Under the pieces are notes generated by a model, which saw only the letters and a program-made list of their open reading frames with translations, was not told the origin of the DNA and did no database searches. From Selenomonas sp. AB3002 (GTDB lineage: Bacteria > Bacillota > Negativicutes > Selenomonadales > Selenomonadaceae): a DNA stretch of 64,000 nucleotides. Positions 1 through 9,531 of the stretch are shown here, in pieces. A program made the position numbers and the translations under genes. The stretch is from positions 837,501 to 901,500 of the forward strand of contig NZ_JNIO01000002.1 in assembly GCF_000702545.1 (NCBI RefSeq). The letters are read 5' to 3'. Position 1 is the first letter of the stretch. Every line of letters begins with the position of its first letter.

Positions 1-370
1 TCTCTTTCACTTACGGGGGTTTCACCTTCTGTGCCGCTCCTTCCCAGAAGCTTCAGCTAGAAATTCTTCCCTTGATGCCGGTCCTCAACCCCGGGTGACC
101 GAAGTCTCCCGGTTTGGGCTCTTCCCTTTTCGCTCGCCGCTACTGGGGGAATCTCTTTTGATTACTTTTCCTCTGGCTACTTAGATGTTTCAGTTCACCA
201 GGTGTGTCTTCCTTTCGGATAGTGCAACATAACTCGCACTGGGTTGCCCCATTCGGAAATCTGAGGGTCAAAGCTTACTTGCAGCTCGCCTCAGCTTATC
301 GCAGCTTATCGCGTCCTTCATCGACTCGGAACGCCTAGGCATCCACCATATGCCCTTGGTAGCTTAACTT
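1..370 (-). rRNA. 23S ribosomal RNA, 5' part (cut by window edge)
   Basis: The reverse complement begins with the canonical 23S 5' start (GGTTAAG..., then the block GGATGCCTAGGCG, seen inverted at about 329-345) and continues to the window edge. Only about the first 370 nt are present. It lies downstream of 16S, tRNA-Ile and tRNA-Ala in the same transcript. The 371-509 spacer holds no gene. The 5' end is placed by similarity to the conserved start and may be off by a few bases. Confidence 0.95.
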
Positions 371-509
371 AAAAGTTAAAAGCAACTAAGTTCATCTGTT
401 TCAGATGTCTATGCTTTTGAATCCTAAAATGTTCGTTCAAACCAATTGTTACCTTGGTTGAAATTGATACATTTCATTCTTCTGTGTAGTTTTCAAAGAT
501 CAATTTTAA

Positions 510-586
<77 letters not shown>

Positions 587-590
587 ATAA

Positions 591-666
591 TGGTGGAGAC
601 GAGGAGAATCGAACTCCTGACCCCCTGCTTGCAAGGCAGGTGCTCTCCCAGCTGAGCTACGCCCCC
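591..666 (-). tRNA. tRNA-Ala (TGC)
   Basis: A 76-nt cloverleaf with encoded CCA. The 5' end is GGGGGCG and the anticodon loop TTGCAAG gives anticodon TGC. It sits four bases from tRNA-Ile in the 16S-23S spacer and is processed from the rRNA transcript. Confidence 0.97.
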
Positions 667-747
667 ATTATGGTTATTAAGTTTGAAGGTTGTACCTTCA
701 AAACTAGACAATGCAAAAGCCAAATGCCACGACCTAGGAATTGTAAT

Positions 748-2317
<1,570 letters not shown>

Positions 2318-2517
2318 TATTGAAGAACTTAATCAAGCTCTCATTTGTTAAAGAAATTGCCGATTGCTATGTTGTTCATACCAATCGATGTTTTATTTCA
2401 AACCAAAAGGTTTAACTAACATCTGGCTTGAATCATGTTGCATGATTCATTTTGCATTGTTTAGTTTTCAAGGAACAACTTGTTTTCTCAAGGCCGCCTC
2501 ACCGAAGCGACTTGTTT

Positions 2518-2546
2518 ATTATATCTTGTCTCTTTCAGGCTGTCAA
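2518..2546 (-). promoter_or_regulatory. rRNA operon promoter P2
   Basis: On the minus strand TTGACA (2541-2546), a 17-bp spacer and TATAAT (2518-2523) match the sigma-70/SigA consensus at all twelve positions. It is about 200 bp upstream of mature 16S. The leader below it (2317-2517) holds no gene and includes a conserved-looking stretch AGTTTTCAAGGAACAAC (2463-2479 on the + strand), probably part of the rRNA leader antitermination or processing region. Confidence 0.85.
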
Positions 2547-2653
2547 GCACTTTTTTGAATTTCTTTTTCAAGTTTTTGTTATCCGCCAGTCAAGGCTTTC
2601 AAAACTTAAGAAGCTCATTTCTACGCTTGCGCTCTCTGTCAGCGACTTGTATT

Positions 2654-2682
2654 ATGATACACGCAGTTGGAGGATATGTCAA
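2654..2682 (-). promoter_or_regulatory. rRNA operon promoter P1
   Basis: On the minus strand TTGACA (2677-2682), a 17-bp spacer and TATCAT (2654-2659). An A/T-rich tract directly upstream (2683-2712) would serve as an UP element. With P2 136 bp downstream this forms the tandem promoter pair typical of rRNA operons. Confidence 0.75.
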
Positions 2683-2720
2683 CACCTTTTTTGAAAAAAG
2701 TTTTGTTTTTTTGCAGAGAT

Positions 2721-2754
2721 AGAAAAAGAGCCTTTCCTCACAAGAAAAAGCTCT
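2721..2754 (-). terminator. Rho-independent terminator of the rapZ-whiA operon
   Basis: On the minus strand an 11-bp stem (AGAGCTTTTTC / GGAAAGGCTCT, with G-U pairs) and 6-nt loop are followed by TTTTCT. It starts 10 bp after the stop of the last gene of the operon and lies just before rRNA promoter P1, so it insulates the two units. Confidence 0.7.
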
Positions 2755-2764
2755 GCTGATTCTG

Positions 2765-4042
2765 CTATTTCTCACCGGGTACCAGGATAAGGCAGGCGGG
2801 GAGATTGGACGCTCCAGGGGGAGAGAACTCGAAGTAGGTGGGCACGCTATTGTCGTATCTGCCCAGATCTGCCAGTTCCATATTGCTGCCAAAGATAGCC
2901 AGACCTTCCTCCCGGGCCTTGGAAACCTGCTCGGGCTCAGGCTGGGTCTGGTCACCAAAGTATGTGCGCCCCTTAGGCGTCTCTATAAGCTTCGTACGGG
3001 GGCTGTGGTCGCGGCGCACAGTCACGGCACCGGCATAAGTGCCCCCTAAGGGCGACAGGTAATACTGCACCCTGGAGGACTCCCCTTTCACAGGTATAGC
3101 TATCTTATAGAGCACGCCATAATTGCCGTAATTCACCGTCTTGGCACCGTCAGTGGCATCCACGCCCACTTTGTACGTATCCAGCTTGTTGTCGGCCAGC
3201 ATGACATACACATTGCCATCCCTCTCCGGGTCATACTCCCTGGCAGAGGTAATCTCCCTGTCCATGCCCTGGAAGGTGCCACGCAGGGCCACAGAGTCCC
3301 TGGGCAGGACTTTGGCGCGGTCTATGAAGGTAAGGGGATTCACATTGGCAGGATACATGATGACAGAGGTCTTCACGGGATGATCGGCCGTGAAGTCATA
3401 CACCCCGTACACCAGTTGTCCGGGCTGCAGGACAATCTCATCCATGCTGGACTGCAAAAGACGCTTCTTATCCTTCATCACCAGGATCAGGTCATCCCTG
3501 GCTTCCCCAAAATACTGGGTCTGGGTAGTCTTGCCCACCCAGAGGTAGTCCTGGCTGGGCCATGCAGTGCCCCCGCGGGTCACCCGCACAGTATTGGCCT
3601 TCTCCTTGTGGTTGGCATTCTCCAGCACCACAGCCACCTTCTGAGGCACCTGGGTATTGTTCAGATGATAGTAAAGCACCCGGACTCTCCCCTGTACTGT
3701 ATCCTGGTAAAGGATGCCCGGCCTGTCCACATACTCCGGGCTGTCGGAAAACAGCAGGGTGCCCCCGCTGTCTTTGGAAGTTACCTCCCACCGGTGCATG
3801 GTATTGGAGCGTTTCACCGCCCTGGGAGCTTCCTCTCGTGACTTCTCTGCCCCCGCAGGAGTCCCTGCCCGCATCTTTTCCATGATTACCTCCTGGCGCC
3901 AGTCTTTGGCAGGAAGAGTGCGCTCGGTACGCACTACCGTAGTATTCTTCTCCGCCTTGTGATGGCGCGCCTCTGCCCCCATAGGCAGGCCTGCCAGCGC
4001 ACAGCAAAGCAGCCCTGCCAGAATCTTACCCTTCAAGGTCAT
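2765..4042 (-). CDS. Secreted protein of unknown function
   Basis: 425 residues. Residues 1-25 are a clear Sec signal peptide (basic MTLKGK start, hydrophobic core AGLLCCALAGLPMG, cleavage after AEA), so the protein should act outside the membrane. The rest is polar, beta-rich in appearance, with no motif that I recognise. It is the last gene of a minus-strand operon, 37 bp after a membrane-anchored polysaccharide deacetylase gene, and is followed by a terminator. Context hints at a role in the cell envelope, but this is inference only. Family not recognised. Confidence 0.8.
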   Translation of the reverse strand: MTLKGKILAGLLCCALAGLPMGAEARHHKAEKNTTVVRTERTLPAKDWRQEVIMEKMRAGTPAGAEKSREEAPRAVKRSNTMHRWEVTSKDSGGTLLFSDSPEYVDRPGILYQDTVQGRVRVLYYHLNNTQVPQKVAVVLENANHKEKANTVRVTRGGTAWPSQDYLWVGKTTQTQYFGEARDDLILVMKDKKRLLQSSMDEIVLQPGQLVYGVYDFTADHPVKTSVIMYPANVNPLTFIDRAKVLPRDSVALRGTFQGMDREITSAREYDPERDGNVYVMLADNKLDTYKVGVDATDGAKTVNYGNYGVLYKIAIPVKGESSRVQYYLSPLGGTYAGAVTVRRDHSPRTKLIETPKGRTYFGDQTQPEPEQVSKAREEGLAIFGSNMELADLGRYDNSVPTYFEFSPPGASNLPACLILVPGEK

Positions 4043-4079
4043 TTCTGAATCTTGCCCTTTCTTTCTAACTCTCAGTCTC

Positions 4080-4919
4080 TTACTCTATATGCTTGTTCCA
4101 TCCCAGCCGGGCTAAAATCTCCCCCTTGAGCAGCCTTGCCTTGAACTCCCACAACCCCAGCCTGGGATGAGGAATATTGATCCTGTGCAGCAAATAGGGA
4201 TTGGTCTTCATATCGTTGAGGCCTGCATCTCCAGTGACAGCTGTCAGATACTCATTCTCCTTCAAGAGGCCCGGCAGCTCATCATCGTAAGCCCCATTGG
4301 GATAGGAAAAGGCATAGATGGTCTTGAGGCCGTTCCACTCCATCAAAAGCTTGGACAGGCGCAGTTCGTCCTGCCTCATCTGGGCAGAAAGCTCCGTCAT
4401 AGGCTGATGGTTGGCTGTATGGCTGCCCAGCTCTATGCAGCGGTTCTGCATGTCACGCAGCTGGTCCCAGGTGAGATACCCCGGGCGGCCTATATCATTG
4501 GTGACCATATAGACAGTCCCCTTCATGCCCCGCTCCTCCAGCATAGGCAGCAAGGTGGTGTAGTTATCCTCATAGCCATCATCAAAGGTCAGCACAATGG
4601 GCTTCTTGGGCAGGACAACCTTCCCCTTCCTGGCCCTCATGTACTCCTGCAGGGTGATGGTCTCATAGCCTTCTGCCTTCAGATAATCCAGCTGCGCTTT
4701 GAAATCCTCCACCGGCACAGCATACTCGTATTCATCAGCTGCAGCCTTGTCCTTTATCATGTGATATTCCAGGATGGGAAATCCCTCCGGGGCCGGCTGC
4801 AGATAAAGCCAGCCTGCCAAAAGTCCCGCCCCCAGGCAAAGGACAAGGAACGCCCTCTTAAAAGCCTTGAGAACTCTTGCGCCCAGGCTGGGCTTTTTCT
4901 CATATCTTGCTATCTTCAA
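4080..4919 (-). CDS. Membrane-anchored polysaccharide deacetylase (NodB/CE4 family)
   Basis: 279 residues: an N-terminal signal anchor (about 24-42), then a NodB homology domain. Motif 1 is TFDDGYEDN (the Asp pair acts as base and metal ligand) and motif 2 is SHTANH, which supplies the two metal-binding histidines. The family removes N-acetyl groups from peptidoglycan or exopolysaccharide with a divalent metal; here the active site should face the extracellular side. The start lies 4 bp after the whiA stop, so it is co-transcribed with whiA. Exact substrate unknown. Confidence 0.85.
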   Translation of the reverse strand: MKIARYEKKPSLGARVLKAFKRAFLVLCLGAGLLAGWLYLQPAPEGFPILEYHMIKDKAAADEYEYAVPVEDFKAQLDYLKAEGYETITLQEYMRARKGKVVLPKKPIVLTFDDGYEDNYTTLLPMLEERGMKGTVYMVTNDIGRPGYLTWDQLRDMQNRCIELGSHTANHQPMTELSAQMRQDELRLSKLLMEWNGLKTIYAFSYPNGAYDDELPGLLKENEYLTAVTGDAGLNDMKTNPYLLHRINIPHPRLGLWEFKARLLKGEILARLGWNKHIE

Positions 4920-4922
4920 ACC

Positions 4923-5867
4923 TCAATCATCCTCGTTATTTTCTATGGCACTGGCCAATTCCCTTAGTTTTCTCATGCGATGGCTGGCTCCTGACTTGGT
5001 GATGCCCATGATTTCTGCCAGTTCGGCAAGGCTCGCCTCAGGATTGGCAAGCCTTGCCTCTGCCGCCTCTTTGAGCTTCTTCGGCAGCTTCTCCCACATA
5101 CCTCCCTGCTTCAGCCCTTCAATTTCTGCCAGCTGACGGCCGGCAGCATCCACTGCCTTTTGCAGATTCGCCGTCTCGCAGTTCACCAGACGGTTCACCT
5201 GCTCCCGGACTTCCTTGACATTGCGGGCCACCTCGAAGGCCTCCACCGCGTCCTCTGCCTCCAGCAGGCCCAGGAAGTCTATCACCGCATCGCCTTCCTT
5301 GAGGTAGATGATGTAGCTGTCCTTCCTGTCTGTAAGACCCACGGGAAAATCCATCTTTTTCAATAGCTGGAAAAGCAGCTGTGCCAGAGCAAAGCTGCCT
5401 GTCACCAGTTCCAGATGATAGGCTGACTCGGGCCGGTTGACACTGCCGCCTCCCAAAAAAGCTCCTCTGAGGTAAGCTATGCGGCAGCAGTTCTTCTTCA
5501 GGATGGCGATATCCGTGTCCATGTTCAGGCTCTCCTCGTGGAGAAAGCCCAGATGTTCCAGCAGTCCCGCCACCTCCGGCGCAGGAGGCACCAGCACTGT
5601 GTAGCTGTTGTTCTTCTTGAGCCTTTTGGAGCGGCTGACGGTGATTTCCGTCTTGATGCCGCCCCCCTCGGCCTTCAGAAGCTGCAGCACTTTGCGGGCC
5701 ACCGCCGCATTCTCCGTGGTGAAATTCAGCCCGAAGGTGCGGCGCAGACCAAAGGTCAGATTGGAGCCCATGCGCAGGAGGGCCGCCAGCTCTGCCGTGC
5801 GGCAGCAGGAAGTATCGTAGTTGAGACGGGCCAGCTCATTTTTTACTTCAGTTGCAAATGATGGCAT
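4923..5867 (-). CDS. whiA: WhiA, sporulation/cell-division regulator
   Basis: 314 residues, full length for WhiA. It opens with the family signature (SFATEVKNELAR) and contains an N-terminal LAGLIDADG-like fold (about 1-210) and a C-terminal helix-turn-helix (about 225-305, with LAELAEIMGITKSGASHRM). WhiA is a DNA-binding protein linked to cell division and, in sporulating actinobacteria, to spore septation. It lies one base after yvcK and downstream of rapZ, the usual Firmicutes order rapZ-yvcK-whiA. The endonuclease catalytic residues of true LAGLIDADG enzymes are not expected here. Confidence 0.95.
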   Translation of the reverse strand: MPSFATEVKNELARLNYDTSCCRTAELAALLRMGSNLTFGLRRTFGLNFTTENAAVARKVLQLLKAEGGGIKTEITVSRSKRLKKNNSYTVLVPPAPEVAGLLEHLGFLHEESLNMDTDIAILKKNCCRIAYLRGAFLGGGSVNRPESAYHLELVTGSFALAQLLFQLLKKMDFPVGLTDRKDSYIIYLKEGDAVIDFLGLLEAEDAVEAFEVARNVKEVREQVNRLVNCETANLQKAVDAAGRQLAEIEGLKQGGMWEKLPKKLKEAAEARLANPEASLAELAEIMGITKSGASHRMRKLRELASAIENNEDD

Positions 5868-5868
5868 C

Positions 5869-7161
5869 TTACCTTCCCGTCATTTCGTATATCAGTTTCA
5901 TCACCGCGTGGCTGAGTTTTTCGGGATTGTGCCTTATCACATCAGCCTCATTGATGATGTCTGCTCTGTCATAGCCTATTCCCAGGGCGTTGATAGCTTC
6001 CCCGTCTACTTCCACGGGGAAAGCACCCTGCTGGGCGTACTCACCCAGCATCTCTTCGGAAATCTCCGTGTCGTTGACTATCATGTAGTCAATGATGCCC
6101 GGGCCTGCATGGTCAATGATGGCCTTGGCGTGCATGGAGGCTGTGTAGCCATCAGTCTCACCGGGCTGGGTCATGACATTGCAGATGTAAATCTTGATGG
6201 CCTTGCTTTTCCTGATGGTCTCCGCCACCTCATCCACCAGCAGGTTGGGCATGATGCTGGTGTAGAGGGAACCGGGGCCCAGGATGATGGCATCGGCTTT
6301 CTTCAGTGCCTCCAGGGAGGATTCCACCGGGGCCACGTGTTCCGGGAAGAGCCGCACCCGCTTGATGCGCTTGTGCGCCTCGGGGATATTGGACTCCCCT
6401 TCCACTACTGTGCCATCTTCCATGACGGCATCCAGCCTTACATGGGCAGTGGAAGCAGGCAGGACATTGCCCTTCACCGCCAGGACCTTGGAGGATTCCT
6501 TGAGGGCCTGCTCGATATCTCCCGTCACTTCATTCATGGCAGCGATAAAAAGGTTGCCGAAGGAATGGCCTGCCAGCTCGCTCTTGCCCTTGAAGCGATA
6601 CTGGAAGAGTTTTTCCATCAACGGCTCCGTATCCGCCAGAGCCACCAGGCAGTTGCGCAAATCCCCCGGGGGCACAATGCCCAGATCTTCTCTGAGGCGT
6701 CCGGAGGAGCCGCCATCATCAGCCACCGTCACCACGGCGGTGACATTGCTGGTAAGCCCCTTCATGCCCCGCAGGAGCACAGACAGGCCATGACCGCCCC
6801 CCACCACCGCCACATTGGGCCCTTTGCCCAGACGGCGTTTCTCATAGATGATATCCACCAGACGCTCACTGCTGTCCGGCAGCAGCACCATGATGACCGA
6901 GCGGATGAGGTGCCGGGTGGCAAAGAGCATCAGCACAAAGCCTATGGTCACCACCGCCAGGCCAATCAAAGTGGTAAAAGCATAATTATAGCTGCCCCGC
7001 CAGAAGTACACAGCCCGGAAGATGGCTTCTTCCACGGCATCCAGATACTTGTAGTTGAACACCAGGGCCAGTCCCAGGCTGACAAGCATGACCCCGCCGG
7101 CGAACAAGGCCAGCCAGCGCTTGAAGCGCATGCCGGGGTACAGCCATTTCAGTAAATGCAT
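5869..7161 (-). CDS. yvcK: YvcK/CofD-like gluconeogenesis factor with N-terminal membrane segments
   Basis: 430 residues from ATG at 7161. A GTG nine bases upstream is too close to the GAGGAG site, whereas this ATG has AGGAG at 8 bp. Residues about 14-35 and 60-85 are membrane segments; the CofD-like domain begins near GPNVAVVGGGHGLS and includes VADDGGSSGRLRED. YvcK binds UDP-sugars and is required for normal growth and shape on gluconeogenic carbon sources. The start lies 2 bp beyond the rapZ stop, indicating coupling. The two-helix N-terminus makes this a longer, membrane-attached version than the classical Bacillus protein. Confidence 0.93.
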   Translation of the reverse strand: MHLLKWLYPGMRFKRWLALFAGGVMLVSLGLALVFNYKYLDAVEEAIFRAVYFWRGSYNYAFTTLIGLAVVTIGFVLMLFATRHLIRSVIMVLLPDSSERLVDIIYEKRRLGKGPNVAVVGGGHGLSVLLRGMKGLTSNVTAVVTVADDGGSSGRLREDLGIVPPGDLRNCLVALADTEPLMEKLFQYRFKGKSELAGHSFGNLFIAAMNEVTGDIEQALKESSKVLAVKGNVLPASTAHVRLDAVMEDGTVVEGESNIPEAHKRIKRVRLFPEHVAPVESSLEALKKADAIILGPGSLYTSIMPNLLVDEVAETIRKSKAIKIYICNVMTQPGETDGYTASMHAKAIIDHAGPGIIDYMIVNDTEISEEMLGEYAQQGAFPVEVDGEAINALGIGYDRADIINEADVIRHNPEKLSHAVMKLIYEMTGR

Positions 7162-7163
7162 GG

Positions 7164-8120
7164 TCAGCACTCCTCACGCACGTGCTCACGCACATCGTTT
7201 TTCATCAGGTCCCTGTGCTCCAGACGGGCAGGCAATCCCTTCTCCGTCAGCAAATCATAGATATGTTTGGCGATGAAGACGCTCCTGTGCATGCCGCCGG
7301 TGCAGCCGATAGCTATGACCAGCTGGCCCTTGCCCTCTTTCTGGTACTGGGGCACCAGGAATTCCACCATATCGTCAAGCTTGGCCATGAACTCCTGTGT
7401 CACAGGGAAGCCCGCAATATAATCAGCCACCTCAGGCACAGCGCCACTCTTGTGGCGCATGGAGTCAAGGTAGAAGGGATTGGGCAGGAAGCGCACATCC
7501 AGTACCATATCCGCATCCAGGGGCATGCCGAATTTGAAGCCGAAGGAAAGCACGTTGATATTCATTTCCCCGCTTTCCCCGGCCCCGAAAAGGCGGTGCA
7601 CCTTATCGCGCAGCTCCACCTTCTTCAGCTCGCTGGTATCTATGACAAAGGTGGCCTTGGCCCTGATGGGCGCCAGCCTTTCCCTTTCCTTGGCAATGCC
7701 CTCGCTGATGCGGGAGGAAGGGGCCATGGGGTGACGGCGGCGGGTCTCCTTGTACCTGCGGATGATGCAGGCATCCGACGCATCCATGAAAAGCACCTCG
7801 TAGGGCAGGTCGTCCTTGTCCATATCGTCCAGGATATGGACAAACTGGTCAAAGAACTCCCGGCTGCGGGTATCCACCACCAGCACCACCTTGCCCACAT
7901 GTCCCCCGGACTGCTTGGCCAGCTCCACGAATTTAGGGATGAAGACAGGAGGAAGGTTGTCGATGACAAAGTAGCCCAGATCCTCCAGATAGCGGCAGGC
8001 CTGGGTCTTGCCGCCGCCGCTCATGCCCGTGACAATCACGAAGCGGAAATCTGCCGCTTTCGTGTCCTTGCCCGGCTCTGTTTCCAGTTTTTCCTCCAGC
8101 ATCTTTTCCTCGTCAGCCAT
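7164..8120 (-). CDS. rapZ: RapZ, nucleotide-binding RNase adapter
   Basis: 318 residues with a Walker A loop GMSGGGKT near the N-terminus and the RapZ C-terminal domain ending in GCTGGMHRSV...HRDL. In E. coli RapZ delivers the sRNA GlmZ to RNase E. In Firmicutes the homologue (YvcJ) binds and hydrolyses nucleotides; its target is less clear. ATG at 8120 was chosen because GGTGAG lies 4-5 bp upstream. GTG at 8129, which overlaps the upstream stop as GTGA, is possible. Part of the HAD-rapZ-yvcK-whiA operon. Confidence 0.94.
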   Translation of the reverse strand: MADEEKMLEEKLETEPGKDTKAADFRFVIVTGMSGGGKTQACRYLEDLGYFVIDNLPPVFIPKFVELAKQSGGHVGKVVLVVDTRSREFFDQFVHILDDMDKDDLPYEVLFMDASDACIIRRYKETRRRHPMAPSSRISEGIAKERERLAPIRAKATFVIDTSELKKVELRDKVHRLFGAGESGEMNINVLSFGFKFGMPLDADMVLDVRFLPNPFYLDSMRHKSGAVPEVADYIAGFPVTQEFMAKLDDMVEFLVPQYQKEGKGQLVIAIGCTGGMHRSVFIAKHIYDLLTEKGLPARLEHRDLMKNDVREHVREEC

Positions 8121-8125
8121 GAGTC

Positions 8126-8929
8126 TCACCGCCCCTTCAAAACGTATTCATCAACAGCCTGCGCCCAGCCGTTTTCCTCACAGGTGCCGGTTTCCACATC
8201 GCAGAGTTCCTTCACCGCCGGCACCGCATTGCCCATAGCCACGGAAAGGCCTGCTTCCTTCAAGATGGAAAGGTCATTCTCCGCATCCCCCAGGGCCATG
8301 GTCTCAGGGATAGTCACCCCCAGAAGCTCTGCCAGTTTCTTCAGCCCCTCACCCTTGGACACGCCCTTGTTGACGATTTCAGCATAATTGGCATTGGAAC
8401 GCACGATGGCCAGCCTGTCACCGAAACGCTCCCTGAGGATGGCAATGCGCGCCTCCGTTTCGTCTCCGCTGTCAGTAACGCAGAGGAGCTTCGTCACTTC
8501 CTCAGTGCGCTCCTTCAGCCCCTGCCAGCCCACGGCCTCACCCTGCACCAGCTGGGCCGCCTCATAGCGGTCGGAGTAAACGCACTTCTCAGGATAGTAA
8601 AGCTTGTCCTCAGAGTAAGTCTGGATATACCAGCCCTGCGCTTCCACAAATTCCAGCACCTCCCGGATAAGCTCCGGGGCCAGGTAGCTGGAGTACAGGG
8701 TCTTGCCGGATACAGTGCGGATAAGAGCACCATTATAGGTGATGATGGGAGCATCTACCCCAAGGTTCTTAGCCACCGGCAGAGCCGCACGATACATGCG
8801 CCCCGTTGCGATAGTAACCGTCACGCCAGCTTCCACGGCTTTTTTTGCCGCCTCGATATTTTCAGGGGATATCTCTGTGCCCGTAGGCAGCAGAGTCCCG
8901 TCCAGATCAGTCACTACTAACTTAATCAT
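8126..8929 (-). CDS. Cof-type HAD-superfamily phosphatase
   Basis: 267 residues. HAD motif I is DLDGTLL at the N-terminus (first Asp is the nucleophile) and motif IV is GDAENDLSIL near the C-terminus; a Cof-type IIB cap lies between. Members dephosphorylate small sugar phosphates or flavin/pyridoxal phosphates; specificity cannot be read from sequence. It is the first gene of the minus-strand operon and its stop overlaps the rapZ start region. A good ribosome site (AAGGAGG) precedes the ATG. Confidence 0.9.
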   Translation of the reverse strand: MIKLVVTDLDGTLLPTGTEISPENIEAAKKAVEAGVTVTIATGRMYRAALPVAKNLGVDAPIITYNGALIRTVSGKTLYSSYLAPELIREVLEFVEAQGWYIQTYSEDKLYYPEKCVYSDRYEAAQLVQGEAVGWQGLKERTEEVTKLLCVTDSGDETEARIAILRERFGDRLAIVRSNANYAEIVNKGVSKGEGLKKLAELLGVTIPETMALGDAENDLSILKEAGLSVAMGNAVPAVKELCDVETGTCEENGWAQAVDEYVLKGR

Positions 8930-8998
8930 ACTACGCCTCCTTCACAATAGAGGAAACAATCTATACTATTTTCTCACATTGAGAGGAAAATGCAAGCC

Positions 8999-9028
8999 TT
9001 GCCAACAAAGTATGATATGATATATATT
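8999..9028 (+). promoter_or_regulatory. Possible promoter of the 9066 gene
   Basis: TTGCCA (8999-9004), an 18-bp spacer and TATATT (9023-9028). The surrounding sequence is A/T-rich and the spacing is acceptable. The divergent gene at 8929 starts nearby, so the 8930-9065 gap carries promoters in both directions. Confidence 0.4.
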
Positions 9029-9065
9029 ATGTAATTGACAGACTAACCACAGGAAGGGGTAAACT

Positions 9066-9395
9066 ATGTCCAAACAATACAAGAAACTTCAGCAGAAGCT
9101 CCATCCCAAAGAAAAGAAGACCGCTCCCAAGGAGAAGCCCGTAGGCAAGGATTACCTGCTGCTGGCTGTCATCGCCTTCATCATCGTCATGACCGCCTTC
9201 GGCTGGGACTACATGAACAATATCAGCCGCGCCATGTACATCCTGCTGGGCATCAGCATGAGCTGCAACTACGTCCAGCGCCATGCCAAAATCAGCGAAG
9301 AGAAAATGGTCTACGTGGCCCGCGTCGGCCTCGTCACCATCGGCATTGCCGTAGCGCTCTTCCTCGTCTCCCTATACTACCAGTTCGCGGCATAA
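9066..9395 (+). CDS. Small membrane protein of unknown function
   Basis: 109 residues: a lysine-rich cytoplasmic N-terminus (1-29), then three predicted hydrophobic segments (about 30-47, 53-68, 82-106), with the last near the C-terminus. AGGAAGGGG lies about 7 bp before the ATG. The gene is monocistronic with its own promoter and a strong terminator beginning at the stop codon. No family recognised. Confidence 0.75.
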   Translation: MSKQYKKLQQKLHPKEKKTAPKEKPVGKDYLLLAVIAFIIVMTAFGWDYMNNISRAMYILLGISMSCNYVQRHAKISEEKMVYVARVGLVTIGIAVALFLVSLYYQFAA

Positions 9396-9425
9396 GAAAA
9401 GCTCCCGGCAACGGGAGCTTTTCTT
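9394..9425. terminator. Bidirectional Rho-independent terminator
   Basis: A perfect 14-bp stem (AAGAAAAGCTCCCG / CGGGAGCTTTTCTT) with GCAA loop and A/T tracts on both sides. It ends the small membrane protein gene and can also stop transcription of the minus-strand amidase gene, whose stop is about 105 bp away. Confidence 0.85.
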
Positions 9426-9531
9426 ATGCCTGTTATTTTGTGACAATTTTACCTAGTAAGCCATTTGGCAGGACTCGGCATAACATACTGTGGCAAAGGC
9501 CATAATCAACAAACCTGACAAGAGAGCAATA